A stretch of 64,000 bases of DNA, from NCBI GenBank assembly GCA_024704765.1, contig JAKMXF010000322.1, positions 186,001 through 250,000 on the forward strand, in the 5' to 3' direction. Below the pieces are notes generated by a model. It was not told the origin of the DNA. It worked only from the letters and a program-made list of their open reading frames with translations, and did not search any database. This DNA comes from Oopsacas minuta (taxonomy: Eukaryota; Porifera; Hexactinellida; Lyssacinosida; Leucopsacidae). Both the position numbers and the translations under genes were made by a program. Below, piece after piece: positions 13,101 through 46,500 of the stretch. The stretch's first letter is position 1; each line of letters opens with the position of its first letter.

Positions 13101-16100
13101 ATTTGATAACACCTGTACAAAGAATACCCCGTTACTTACTGCTACTTAAAGATCTTCTAAAGCTAACCCCAGAGAGTCATGTGGACTATCAGAATATTCT
13201 AGAAGCTAATGAGCGGATAAGTAGGATAGCTGATTATGTGAATACACAGATAATGGAAGCACAGTCTCATAGAGCTATGCAGGCGCTTAAGAATGAAATA
13301 CAGGGTCTGGTAGACTTGGAGAAAGATGGAAGAGTTATAATTAAAGTTAGTTGGGGAATTTAGCATTTTTCGGCGTCCCTGTCACCCCGTTTGTGGAAAT
13401 TCACATGAGGGGAACATTATGGGGTGTTAAATTGCCCTCTATATGGTATCCATCGGAGCATTGAAGCCCGACACCTCGCCTCTAATATATGATATGCTCA
13501 TTGTAAATGCTTCAAATGAATTTCATATATTGACAAACAAATAATAATCAAATTAGAATTCTAATATTCTATTTCTATTCTAGAAATGGTTTCTTTCAGA
13601 TTAGTCGGTAGGCTGTATATATGTTATAGTTGTTTATGTTTGTTTATCTGTTTGTGTTGTCTGGCAAAGTATTTCAAGTTCCAGTAATACGTACAGCATG
13701 ATTGAAATGTATTAATTTGGAACTATGACGCGTACTTATCATATCAAACATGATATAGTTCCGATTTCAAGTGTAACCATAGCAACGAAAGAGAATGTGG
13801 TGATTCTGAAATTCTCAACACTGAGTTTCTTCTTCTAGGAAGGTCCAGTATTCCTTATGAGAATCAGAAAAGAATATCAGTGCATTCTGTTCAATGATTA
13901 TTTAGTCCTTGCTTATAAAGCTGATAACAGATCCTTAATAGAACACAAACTACCGTTAGAGGTCGTATGGATTGAAGACCTGCAGGATCTGGACCCCCAG
14001 ACACACAGTGAGGACGCTATAGAGATATACACACCCGATAGGCCTTATACTATCTACACAAAGACGAATGCTGAGAAGAAGCTTTGGTTACATAAGCTGT
14101 TTAGCACGATTAAACTGCATGTAGCCAAGAGGAAGGGTATTAAGGATATTCCTAAAAATCTTGAGATTGATATTCTAACTAGAGAGGCTATTTTTGTTTA
14201 CTCCAATGGAGACTTGTATAATGGAATGTGAGTTATGTCCCAAGGGAATGATGGGTGAGTGTAACTTCCTCAAAAGGAGCCTGTGGAACGGTGAACTTCT
14301 GGAAAATTAATAGATCAATTTCCTAGTCCATATAAATGAACCTCCACTAAAGGGGGAACGGGTTGGCATTTCCGGCGTCTGGCACCTCGTTAATGGATGT
14401 TACACTTTACTTGCTGCCACGTTAAGAGACAATAATTATTCTTATTTTCGTAAGAAGGCAAGTTAGGCAACTCTCTATTGCGTATCTTTACATTTAAAAT
14501 CATCAGTACATTACCAAGGACTGTGCAAATCTGTACGTCTTATCTGTAGTGTCAAATTAACTATTGAAAGTTTTCAGAAATCTAACTCAATAATCCTTTG
14601 AGTATTTATACAGGTTTAGTGATGCCAAGAGACATGGACACGGTGAGATGGTTTGGGCAGATAAGACCACTTATACAGGGGACTGGTATGAAGATGAGAG
14701 GTGTGGTGAGGGGGAGATGAGGTATAATACAGGGGAGATGTTTGTTGGGGAGTGGAAGAATGATAAACAGGAAGGGACAGGAAGACTTGACTATGTAAAC
14801 GGAGATTCTTTGAAAGTAAGTACCAAACCCGTGATTTATACAGCGTTTTATTGGTCAATTTCAACCAATTAATATCCATTCTTACAAATCTCAAATTCGG
14901 TAAGTTGACCGAAATTGAGATATGTAAATTGATTGGTTGAAATTGGCCAATAAATTGCTGGTATTTGACAGAAAATATGTAACACGATTTAAACCAAGAG
15001 AATATCAGCTGTTGGTGAAGCCTCAAATCTGATTTGGCTAGAACATTCCGAGTATACTCGTGCAAATACATTTTAATATTATTTGTAAGCCAAAAATATG
15101 AATGAGACAACATGCAAGGCGCCAAATACATTATTGTGTCATAACCATTAGGCTATTAGCAGTAATATTTGTTTAAGTTATATAACCGAGTGATATTATA
15201 GGGCAATTGGAATTCGGGTTACAGAGAAGGCGATGCTGTAATTACTTTTGGAAACGGCGACAAATTCGAAGGAACATTCCATCGGGACGAGATTAAAGGT
15301 GAGGGACGGTATATATCAGTCACAGGAATGCACTTTGTGGGTCAGTATAAACACTCTCAGAGGTGTGGACGTGGAACCTTGTGTACTACGAATGGTGATT
15401 ACTATGATGGTGAATTTAAAAGGAATATTTTTGATGGAAAAGGCACAATGTTGTATAAAGATCAAAGTAAGTATATTGGAGAATGGAAGAATGGGCAGAG
15501 GAATGGGGATGGCGAAATGAAGACCGCTGAAGGTGATGAATATGAAGGTAAACAAATAAACAAACAAAGAACAACAAATCGACAGAAAAAAAAGTAAAAT
15601 AATCAATAAAACAGCAATTTTTGATATTATTTTTGAATTTTAGGCAGCTGGTTAGAAGATCGTAAAGACGGTTACGGCACGATGAGATACGCTAACAACG
15701 ATTATTACAAAGGAATGTGGCTTTTAGACAAACGCCATGGCAACGGTAAAATGGAATTCAGTAATTCAGATTATTACGAGGGAGAATTCAAACACGATTA
15801 CAGACACGGGAAGGGTCTAATGAAATATCGTAACGGATCGAAGTACGATGGGTTTTTTGAGTACAATATGCGGTCAGGAGAGGGTATCATGATATTTGAG
15901 GACGGTAAGACTTATGTTGGGGCCTGGAAGCACGATATGAGAGAGGGGAAGGGACAGTTGGTGTCACTTCATGGATTGAAGTATGATGGTAATTGGAAGA
16001 ATGATAAACCACATGGGTAAGTTGTTATAAGTTTGAGGATAGGGATTTGACCTCTGGGGCGAATAGGGTGTAGAATATTAGGGTGAGGGTAGGAGGGGTC

Positions 16101-16998
16101 TCAGATCTGGCAGACAGGGGCAGAGTGATTCTTAGGGCCCCTTTAGCAAAGGTGTGAGATCCCTAACCTCATTTTAACTTACTAATCTCAAAATTTGAAA
16201 CCAAAGTTAGAAACTTTCATTATTTTTCGCTGACAACACTAGAAGTATGTTTTACAGAAAAACCTAGAATTTTCTCTTTCACAGAATTGACATTGTCAAC
16301 ATTACTGACACAATCAATGAAATGTTAATAATTTCTAACAGTTGATTCCACTTTCGTTGATTTGCTGACGAGTCAAAATTACCATTTGTTTACATTGAAT
16401 AACTATAGGTATAAATTGTAAATACACTCGTGTGTAATTACTTTTTGTTCTGGACACTTTTCCATCAGGTTAAGCCATAGGTAGCGGGTCTCATCGGTGA
16501 TCCACAGACGACAGCAGGGGGTCCACAGAATGTGTAAAATAGGTATATGGTGTCCAAGGGTGAAGAGGTTGGGAACCACTGCTATAGTGATACATATATT
16601 GTCCCGATGGGTGCTTATTTGTACCCTAAGGGCCAAATAATTTGTGGCAAATTCTCTATTTTAGCCATGGCAACATGAAAAGCTCAAAATTGACTTTCGA
16701 ATACAGAGGCAATTGGATCAACGGCAAGCGAGAGGGGACTGGTATTGAAACCGGTCCAAAAGGTAAATATAACGGAACTTGGAAGAATGGAATGAGAAAT
16801 GGGCAGGGAAATGAAACCTCGCTCGTCGGAACTTCATTCGAAGGACATTGGACTTTCGACAAAAAAACAGGATCAGTTGATCGAAAACTCGCATCTGGAC
16901 TTAAGGAAACTCAAAAATGGCGAGATGGCTTGATTTTAAATACAAAAAACTGTCTCATTCCTCCAGATTTACCAAGTTTCCCAGTTTTTGATTTTTGA
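10200..16998 (+). CDS. RhoGEF (DH-PH) with C-terminal MORN repeats
   Basis: Ten exons: 10200-10423, 10738-10944, 11875-12134, 12258-12854, 13083-13345, 13839-14227, 14614-14815, 15202-15547, 15644-16016 and 16665-16998. All are in phase and give 1,064 residues. After a Pro/Ser-rich N-terminus (RPPPPPRPILKPSKS) comes a DH domain from about residue 301 to 505 (IHEMYTTEYTYVNQLEML near its start, TPVQRIPRYLLLLKDLLK near its end). A PH domain follows at about 520-610 (CILFNDYLVLAY, LWLHKLF), then about 17 MORN repeats of the form YxGxWxxxxRxGxGxM to residue 1,025. DH-PH modules load Rho GTPases with GTP; MORN arrays bind lipid or dimerise. The order DH-PH-MORN recalls alsin (ALS2), but no RCC1 or VPS9 domain is present. 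The first exon is the least certain: it has a hydrophobic segment at residues 18-38 and a weak donor, and a second in-frame ATG lies at 10329. From exon 2 onward the model is firm. Confidence 0.88.
10523..10691. mobile_element. MITE family C, full copy in first RhoGEF intron
   Basis: Inverted ends: the left CAGTCAGTTCCTGTTATGTC is mirrored by the right GATATAACAGAAGTTGACTG. Internal signatures are GTTTGGGGGCCATAT and AAGCGGGTATTTTGATAT. Related copies lie near 44205-44372, 45916-46040, 47783-47925, 59548-59620 and 60249-60391, mostly in introns of the cadherin gene, with short fragments near 5930 and 42000. Confidence 0.7.
12135..12257 (+). repeat. TCTG/TTTG-type microsatellite intron of the RhoGEF gene
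   Basis: The intron between exons 3 and 4 is largely a degenerate TCTGTGTGTTTA tandem. It is free of stop codons in the exon 4 frame, so automatic prediction may merge it into an exon. A canonical GTATGT donor and CACAG acceptor and the loss of low-complexity residues support splicing. Confidence 0.7.
14848..14952. repeat. Inverted repeat (hairpin MITE) in a RhoGEF intron
   Basis: TTATTGGTCAATTTCAACCA at the left is mirrored by TTGGTTGAAATTGGCCAATA at the right, with further pairing (AAATCTCAAATTCGG versus CCGAAATTGAGATAT) inward. The arms are about 50 bp with almost no loop. It lies between exons 7 and 8. Confidence 0.75.
16485..16583 (-). mobile_element. hAT-like repeat fragment (family D)
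   Basis: The minus strand reads GGTTCCCAACCTCTTCACC at one end and contains GACCCCCTGCTGTCGTC. The same blocks recur near 11595-11702, 30640-30712, 31387-31425, 39090-39222, 42358-42440, 45586-45692 and 54098-54156. The GGTTCCCAACC ends resemble hAT-type non-autonomous elements of other animals. This copy sits in the last RhoGEF intron. Confidence 0.55.
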
Positions 16999-17388
16999 AG
17001 TCAGATTGTTACAGAAAGACAAGTTGGAGGTATAAATATATGAACAATGTATATGACTATTTGTTTCTTAGTGTATTTGGTATATTTGGTATATTTGGTA
17101 TATTTTGTATGAGTTTCCGCTAATATATTTACAATGAGTTTATCAAGATTGTTGGAATTATATGAGTTTTTGGGGTTGTGGTGGTTTTCCGGCACTTTTT
17201 AGCTAGTGGCGTATGCTTAAAATGTGTCGACATTGAATGAACCATTTATGAAGTGGCACAGACAGTTATTTCAATACGATTTTCCAAAATTTTCATATAT
17301 AACTTGACCCTCTCCAAATTTTCTTTACTAATTATATTTTGCCACGATTGCTTATTCTAGCAACGAGTTAGCAGTATAAGAATTCGAT

Positions 17389-37928
<20,540 letters not shown>

Positions 37929-37959
37929 ACACAAGTAAAGACCGCTACTCCTAATGTCC

Positions 37960-37965
37960 AATAAA
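37960..37965 (+). terminator. Polyadenylation signal of RAB24
   Basis: AATAAA 32 nt after the RAB24 stop codon. Position fits a short 3' UTR; use is inferred. Confidence 0.5.
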
Positions 37966-38232
37966 TGGATTATTCAATGTGTATAATATATATATGAAGT
38001 GAATGTTTGTTTTTATGATTCTTTGCTTTGTTTTTTCATTGAAGCATTGGTGTTGTTTGTTGTTTATGTGTTGAAACTGTTTACCATGTGCTATCATGTT
38101 AGTGCTTTTCAAAATAGATTAATTGGGCAATTTTGGCAATCTCATAATTTTTTGGAGATCAGGACAGTTACCAATGGAGCTAGGGGGCTTGCCACCGGCC
38201 AAAATAGGTAAAACTAGAGAAATACATTGGAC

Positions 38233-38350
38233 GCTGGATATAAGCACCATCCTCTGGAAGACGGTACTCACATATTCCTGTATCTTATACCGGTTATAAG
38301 AACATGTAATGCTACTCCTAAGGTTGTTCTAATAACCAGTATACACTGTA
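38233..38350 (-). mobile_element. MITE family A copy
   Basis: Begins near GATATAAGCACCATCCTCTG and ends TAACCAGTATACACTGTA, with internal TTATACCGGTTATAAGAAC. Confidence 0.75.
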
Positions 38351-38676
38351 TCCACAATGGATAAATAATATTATCAATAAATGCATTTTGTTGTCGAGTT
38401 TCTACGCAAAATGCCAATTATGTTCAGGAATATTTTTGCCGTCTTTACTTGCCAATTTTAGAATTTTCTTGGATTATTTTATTGTCCGAATAATCCCCTC
38501 AATTAATTTAGTGAGAATTACGTCTGCAGCTGTAATTTGAGATTCTTTAATTTACTTTAAGCGCCAATAAGATAGCGCGGCTTATTTTACCGCCAATGCG
38601 CGGTATAATTGATATACATTCACATAGAAAAATTTATTTATGTATTTTGATAATATTGGATTAGCTTTAGTCAGTA

Positions 38677-39415
38677 ATGGCGATAGTTCCAGGTCTTGAG
38701 ATCGGATTTGGTTTGCTTTTGATTATTATTACATGGATTGGAGCTTTTGGAATATCATTCGCTTTTCTATTCTTCGAGAAAATTAGGTAATTACTGAATA
38801 CTAGAGTCGTAGCCCACGAATACTTATCCACTTTATAACCCCTCTTCGATAGCATTCCAAGTTCCCATGCAGTAACTAGGGATAAACACCCCGGCTACTA
38901 TTCGAGGCGATACCGAATAATTTGTTTTATATTTCATTTTTTAGGAAACTAGCTATCCCGATCACTTTAACAATATCAATAATAATAACAGGACTGTTGT
39001 TATTACCACTTGCATTTGAGAAAGAGAAAAGTATTTCTTTGGTAAATATAATTAACCCAAATTTGGCAACAATTGGACACGACATTGGTCAGCGGTTCCC
39101 AACCTTTTGACCAATGGACCCACTATAGCAACTGTGGGTCGTGGACCTGAGACCCCGCTGCTGCTGCTGCTGTCGTCCGTGCACCACCAAGGGTACCATC
39201 GACCTCAGGTTGGGAACCGGTGACCTTGGCTCACCAATCAGGGAATTTTATTTATAAAACTTCTTTCTTAGGGAGAAGAGGATCATTTCTACGTAGTTCG
39301 TATTGTGTTCTTCATTCTACTGACTTTGTCTAGTTTTGTGTCAATAGTTCTTTTGGCACATTCCATTCTCTTCGAACCCAGATATGCTACTAAATATACA
39401 CGAATTATTTGGTGA
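38677..39415 (+). CDS. TMEM218: TMEM218-like three-pass ciliary membrane protein
   Basis: Three exons, 38677-38786, 38945-39041 and 39272-39415, all in phase, giving 116 residues (human TMEM218 has 115). Three hydrophobic helices are visible: residues 9-34 (GFGLLLIIITWIGAFGISFA), 39-60 and 76-102. The last helix and tail (SIVLLAHSILFEPRYATKY) match the TMEM218 end, where human has LVLIHYVLEPIYAKP, and the loop EEDHFYVVR matches DDFFIGRYV. TMEM218 is a small transition-zone protein of cilia. The identification rests on size, topology and the C-terminal match; most residues differ. Intron 2 (39042-39271) contains a hAT-like element. The gene lies 749 bp after RAB24 and 611 bp before the cadherin gene. 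Confidence 0.82.
39090..39222 (+). mobile_element. hAT-like element (family D) in TMEM218 intron 2
   Basis: Inverted ends: CAGCGGTTCCCAACCTTTTG at the left and CAGGTTGGGAACCGGTG at the right. The flanking 8-mers ACATTGGT and ACCTTGGC match at 6 of 8 positions, fitting an old hAT target duplication. It includes a CTG microsatellite at about 39161-39175. This is the best preserved copy of family D here. Confidence 0.7.
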
Positions 39416-40026
39416 AATAATTCTGAAAAATTGTGGATCAAGATTTCGAAAAATGAATATTTGCGGTGTTACCATTCTTTTAATTTAGCGCTTTCTAATC
39501 TACGCGCCATTTTTGCCATAAATTCGCGCCTCTTGTTATTGGCGCCAAATTTCGCAAAAACGCGCGCCATTTCTCGTATATAGGCGCCTTCCTTTCGCAA
39601 TAATACGCGCCAATTTCCATTTATTACCCGCCAATCTCTTCCTCGCTTCGCGCGCTGACGTCAATATTCATGAACGTATTTATCACGAATCATTCGCCAT
39701 CAAATATATTTATATTTAGAAATAATGTTTACACACACTTATGGGAATTCACATACTCAAGTAAGCTCTATCACTGTTCAGCCTTTTGCTTAGGAATGTA
39801 CACTAAGAATCCTTTTCACACAAAGATAAACAATAACAAATAGGCGTATCACGACACTCATTGATTTGTATATTAGAACGACGACCACCCAGGTTCACGT
39901 TTTTGAACTTTTAGTTTTGCATTTTTCTATTCCTTCTTAATTAGTCTTACATTTTTCGATTTTATCTTCACCCCGAGAGGTCAGGGGTTTGCACGAATTA
40001 TTTGGAATCATAACTGATCAACTCGA
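39416..40026. other. Intergenic region and putative promoter of the giant cadherin gene
   Basis: About 600 bp without a gene. From about 39485 to 39665 it carries a dense set of GCGCC, TTTGGCGC-like and CCCGCC motifs, ending with TGACGTCA (CRE-like) near 39658. This resembles a cluster of E2F-type sites next to a CRE; regulatory function is inferred. Confidence 0.45.
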
Positions 40027-40525
40027 ATGGAAGATCAGAATTTTTTTAGGCGCTCGATTATTTCTCGATTATTTACACTTTTCTTATTGATATCACTCTT
40101 CTTCCCAACAGGTTTGTTTATTTTTTGTAGTATTATTTGTTTATTTTGTTTGCATTTATTTCTCTTTATAAACGCAAACGGACGCAATTTCATTCATATC
40201 AAAGTTCTGTTAGAAATAGAAAGAATCGGAAATTTAGAAATTCAGGGGTTCCTTGGAATCCTGAGAGAATAATTCAATGCAACCTCACAAACGGCCCTGT
40301 CGAAACGGAGTGAAAATTATTAGAACCAATACCTAGTCCCACTCAAATGAACCTCTACAAATCGAGTAGCATTTTCGGCGTCTCTGACACTCCATTTGCG
40401 GAGATGACACTGTAATAATCATAATTATCACGGAAATTTGGTATTTTCGAGTGTATTAGGATGAATTGAATGAAACCCAAGGAGAAACTATATCGAGCTG
40501 AATAGCATAATCTCCTACTTGTCTC

Positions 40526-40596
<71 letters not shown>

Positions 40597-43500
40597 CTAG
40601 TATGTCCTATACTTGTGGACCCTCCTACTGGTAATATAGAAGAAGGAGGAATTAGAACTTTCTTTCTATCGGTAAGTTAGTTTGCAACATTTGTATTTTT
40701 GTTTTCCGTTCTCAATAACTTTTAACGTTAAAATCGGTTGCTAATAGTAACACTATACAATAGAATTTTCTAGAACAAATAGAGCAATATAATAGCTGGG
40801 TGAAATATTCAGCGCCACGAAGTATATTTTATTCACTCAGATCCCCCGCGTCTACTGTCGCCTAAAATTTCTATATCGTCACATTTTGCAAATTCTCCAG
40901 TTTTTTGAGAGGCACCTAACCCTCTAACAACTAGAAAGATCCAAATGGGCTCACACACATACTTTGTATTAGCTTTATAGCAAGGTTGCAATCGAATAAT
41001 ATTTGGCGAATAGTTCAATATTCGGTTCAGCAACTATTCATGAATACTGATATTCGGTTCGCTCGGTTTCAACACCTTGCAGTATATAGCCATGTCTTCA
41101 ATAGTGTGAAGACATGGCTATATAATTCGTTGTTATTTGTATTTTATTCTCAATCATATTAATAGCCAGAGAATTTTCAAGCGACAGAAGGAGTAATTGT
41201 ATATGAGCTCGTATCCGGTAAGTATTTTAGGGTGAAACCTCGTTAATATTAATATGAATACCTACGGACGGTCAAATTCTCCGTAACTAACCCGAGTGAT
41301 ACCAATTATGTGTCCGCAAATTTCTACTAACCGTGTTCTTATTTACGAGGTTGCACTGTACCTAACGATACGTACGTTTATATTCATCAATATATTATTC
41401 CTTTCATCCGGTTAGCTACTCCTAATGTACCTCTGGTCACAGATTTCATTGGTCTCAGTAGTAACAGGCTAACTCTAGGCCCTTATGATTATGAAGTGTT
41501 CGTTAATACGAGTACTCCAGTTATAATTACTACAGTGGTAAGTATTATTCTTTAGAATTTTAATTTGTGTCTTTTGGGCCACAAAATCGACAACTTTCCC
41601 CCGGGAATGTTTGCATATTTGACAAATGAATTAGCAATCATTTATCCATCTTTTAGATAAGTGCAGTAGGAACATTGGGCTCGACAGATTTCTCAGGTTT
41701 ACAATTCACTTTACTGAATGTAAATGAGTTCCCTCCTATTGTCGCTCCTACAGTAACGTTTGAGCTTGATGAGAATCCTACTGATCCTATTGTAGGCACA
41801 ATAGCAGCTACTGATGGAGATGGAGGTTATTGTCTTTTATAGATTATATTTCATACGAACCTAGCGTTTTTCAATCAGTGGGGGTTTGAAAATCCTGGCT
41901 CAGGGACTGCCCTTGTCTCTATCCTTTTTCGAACTGCGGCAAACTTACAGTAGAAATTGTTTTTTTGCATTCCATCGGTTCGAAGTATCTAAGTAATTAT
42001 CGCGGTCCCTTGAGCTTCGACGAGAGTTGACTGTATTTTCAACACTTATCAAGGATTGATTCGATTTGGGAACAGTTTGTCTTTACACTCAACGGCCTTC
42101 TGGTGCAATTCTTTATGTTTCGTCTTTTAGATTTGCTTGAATGCTCTATTGATCCTTCAGCTGTAACTACTAACAATGTTCAGATCTTAAACATTTTCAG
42201 TTTCGCTACTGTATCTTGTGAAATGCGAATCAGTGATGCAGAACTTATCGACTATGAAACAGACATGACTTTAGTATTTGATGTGAGTTATTTACATATT
42301 TGTAATTTTGATATGTTTGTTTACCCCAGAGGTTCAGGAAGATCGTAGGAGTCCACAAGTGACACCCCCTATAACAATTTTAACACATTATGTGGACCCC
42401 CTGCTATCGTCCGTTAACCACCGAGGGGTCGATATGCTCAATGGGATAGAACGTTGAATTCCAGACTGTCGAATTTACAAATAGTTCTTCTAGGTAATTA
42501 TAACAGATGTAACAACTAATCCTATGAGTGCTGTCACTACTGTAACAGTCTTAGTATCTGATATTAACGATAATGATCCAATGATTATTAATAACAAGTA
42601 AGCTATTAGTGGGAGTGATCATAGATAGCGGATTAGTCTATTATGTTACAGCATAACAAACTCCTGTTACAACGAAGTTATTCTTTACTCCGAACACTTC
42701 TTAATAACGAGAGTTTCTGTGTATATATATATATTTCCCCGTCGAAACAAGCGAGGAATGCCTCAAAATGACAACATACAGGGCTTTATATTGAATATTT
42801 GTTGTTATTTACTTTATCATATAGCGAAACAACAAGAATCTCTAATAAGATTGGTGTTAGCGGCAACATTTTAACAGCAATAGCAGACGATAGGGACTCG
42901 AATGAGGCAGGACGATTTGAATTCAGTTTGGGAACTCAAACTAACGTGGATACATTAGACACTGTAGATGCTAATACTCAATACAATATTGATTCAGTTT
43001 CTGGTGTTGTGACTGCTGGACTAGCGGTATATAATCCTGGCAGCTATATGCTAGAAGTAAGTTATATTAAAAATTGAAAATTAGGAATACAGTAGAACGA
43101 TTAACCCATAGCTCTATTAATCGGAGTCCACTGTATTAACTCTTCGTTTGCTTGTGCTGCGCGGCTTGTGAACACTCATCTCCAATTACATATTTGCCAT
43201 CTACCAAATTTATTTACATTCTCAGATATGCAAATTGTACTGAGTATACACTCAAATGTGATACGTCAAGATATTTGACACCTATCTCAGAGAGTTTTTG
43301 AGATTTCTCATAGATATTTGAGATTGCACCGAGATGTATTATGTTCTACACTGATACTAAGTTTCAAGTTTGTAGCTCTGGCCAATTCTTCAATAATACT
43401 GTCATTCCTATATATAACTCCTGTTACTGATATTCGTTTAGATTTGTGTTGAGGATTTTGGAGTTCCAAGACTTATGAGTTGTGCAGAATTCGATCTACG

Positions 43501-46500
43501 AATTGAGTTAGCTAACGATAACGCTCCGAGCTTCACAATACTTCAGGGAGGAGCACCCGTCAATATTTCTGAAGTACCAGAAGAGACTTCTGATCCTGTC
43601 AATGCTGTGTTTATGATTCAAGTTGTGGATCCTGATGATGGTTAGTAAATGATAATTGTCCACCAGTGGACAATGTGGTTCGAAGCAGACAATTACAAAA
43701 TTCTAAGCGAATAAAGACATGCTGGATATAAGCACCGTCCACTGGAACCCGGTTCTCATATATTCCTGTATATTTATACCGGTTATAAGAACATGTATTG
43801 TTACTCCCAAGGGCGTTCTTATAACCTGCATACATTGTACTCCTATAGGAACCACAGGACAAGTTGACGTCACTGTAAATTTCTACACTTTCTCCTCAAA
43901 TTTCAGAATACAGGACCAATCACTTAATCAACAAGCTCCCTATAATATCAAAGTATTCGTGGATAGTGCTATTGACAGGGAAGCGCTGAGCTCTCCTCTC
44001 GATCTCATCCCATTCACAATTTCTGGTACAGATCGAGCGCTATTCCCTACAACGTTTGTACTTGATGCTAATATAAGTATTACAGATGTAAACGATTCTC
44101 CACCTGTGTTTATTAACACTCCTTATACTGTTATGGTGTCAGAAAGTGCACCTATCGGTTAGTTCCATAATATACGCTTTAAACAGCTGATACCGACAAT
44201 ATACATTCTGTAGTTATGTCAAACACGGAAATATAGAAGTATCCGCCTATATCGAAGTCTAAAATTGTACAAATATGGCCCCAAACCGTCAAAGTAGCAT
44301 ATATCCCACCGGTTATACCGAAATAATTATCACAGCCCTTTTGAGCTTTGATATAACGAAAGTTGAATGTATTATTATCCAAATTCAATTGTTTTAATCT
44401 GTTGTACCATTCTTGATTCAATTCTACAAACTATTCATATCTTTCCTTCTATTCTATTAGGCTATATATTCTTCAATGCAAATACTACTGACGAGGATAT
44501 CGGTGTGAATGCAGTCCATCAGTTCTCTTCTAATTCAACTGACATTGAGTTTGAGGTAATTCACTATATTTTCACACCTCTGGGTAACTCAAATTATCAT
44601 TTTGACATTCACATTATTCCCTTAGATTCACCCTAATGGATCAGTTTACATAGCTAGTGACGTCATAAGAGGTGTAGCTCCCACATATGATTTCTATATA
44701 TCCGCAGATGACGGTGCTTTCACTGCTATCACAAAACTTGTGATTAATGTTACAGAATCTAACGAATTTGCACCAACTTTCGTCACAAATGATTCTTCAA
44801 ATCTTTCCTTCCTTGAAAACGCTACTGTTTCAACCTTAATTGCATCTTTCAATATTTCTGATGAGGACTTTGGACCGTCAGGACAATTCAATGTTGTCAT
44901 TACAATGTCAGATGAGATATTTACTGTTAGTCAATCGTTTGGTGATAGAGAAGGTTCTTTTGCTGTGTATCTTGAGAATCCATTCAATTTTGAGGTAATT
45001 TAGATGTTTAGTTACACATAATACGTGGATATTCTCCAAAACGTTCCACATTTTCTTGAGGGAATTTTATGTTTACTGTTTACTCTCCAGACTTCAACAC
45101 AACACACTCTTGAAATAACAGCAACAGATTTAGGTGTACCCTCTAAACAAGGAACTATTACTTTCATAATTGACATATTTGATGTTAACGAGTTCGCTCC
45201 AGAATTTCAGAGTACTCCTTATATCTTTACTGCGCTCGCTCATTACAGCACTGGCACTTTCTTAGGTACATTCGTATATTAAAACTTTTCTGAATATGTT
45301 GAAAATTGGCTTGAAATTTTGTATGTGATAAAACCAGGAATAATTTCTAATATCTAACGGATATTTTCACTAATCTCTGAGAAAAGGTGACGAAGTGTTC
45401 TTTCCCATTATAAAACATTAGAAATAGTCTAACGTATATTAAGGAATTGGTAAGAGTTACAAACTTGAATTTTGCCTGAATGTAGAATATGACATATTAA
45501 GGTGTTGTTTCAAAACTCTCTGAATAGGTTACAAATATCTTGACCTATCAGATTTAAGTGTATGGTCAGTACATTTTTCCTGATAACCTCTTGGTGGTCA
45601 CGGACGACAGCAGGGGTCCACAGGATCTCAAATTTTGTATTAGAGTCTATGGGAGGGGTGCATTGAATGTGTTAAAATTGGTACAGGGGTCCTTTCCTTT
45701 TATTTGTGTTATTGTAATTATGGATATTTTCTTTATTCAGGTACTGTTCGTGCTATCGATCAAGATGGGACAACATCTATGGAGGATATTGCATACACAG
45801 TTATTGATATACCTTCAGAGTTCGATTTTCAAATAATAGCTGCTGCAGTACAGATTACAACTGCCTCTAGTTTTGGATCTGGAATAACTGTAATTATTAT
45901 TATAATAATATCTAAGATCAAAGGGCCTTAATAATCACTTCAATATAACCAATGACGTATATGTTACTTTGACAGTTTGGGATCATATGTGTATACTTTC
46001 ACACTTTGACATAAGCGTTGACTTACTATGCGGACTTTTGTACGAATTTAAGATCTAAGAAATTGAAATTTATATCCTATTTAGAATGAGAATTTCACTT
46101 TCACTGTGGTGGCAGAAGACAATGATCCTTTCGAACCTCTCAACACCTCCATCATAGTACAGATAAATCTACAAAACGATAATAACAATCACGCTCCAGT
46201 CCTAGGGCTTCAGAACTACTTTGGAAATATTCAAGAAAATGCAGCCGACGGTACGGTCATTTTCAATATAACAGCTACAGATGACGACTATGGATTGAAT
46301 CCTGAAGCTGGTACTATATCACAGTTTGAACTTGTTGGAGATCCAGCTGTTACCGGTTATTTTAGGACTGTTCTATATCCTCTTGATAATGGTGTGAGTA
46401 GAGGTGCTTTACTACTGAAGTAAGTTTATATTACACGTATTAGTATAAGAAGGGACGCCTTATCCCGTACAAGACTCCATTTTTATATTTGCTTTTCAAT

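Larger units (their letters stand above)
37929..38676. other. Intergenic space RAB24-TMEM218
   Basis: Contains the RAB24 polyadenylation signal, a MITE family A copy (38233-38350) and GCGCC/CGCGG motifs near 38562-38600 just before TMEM218, probably in its promoter. No gene seen. Confidence 0.5.
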
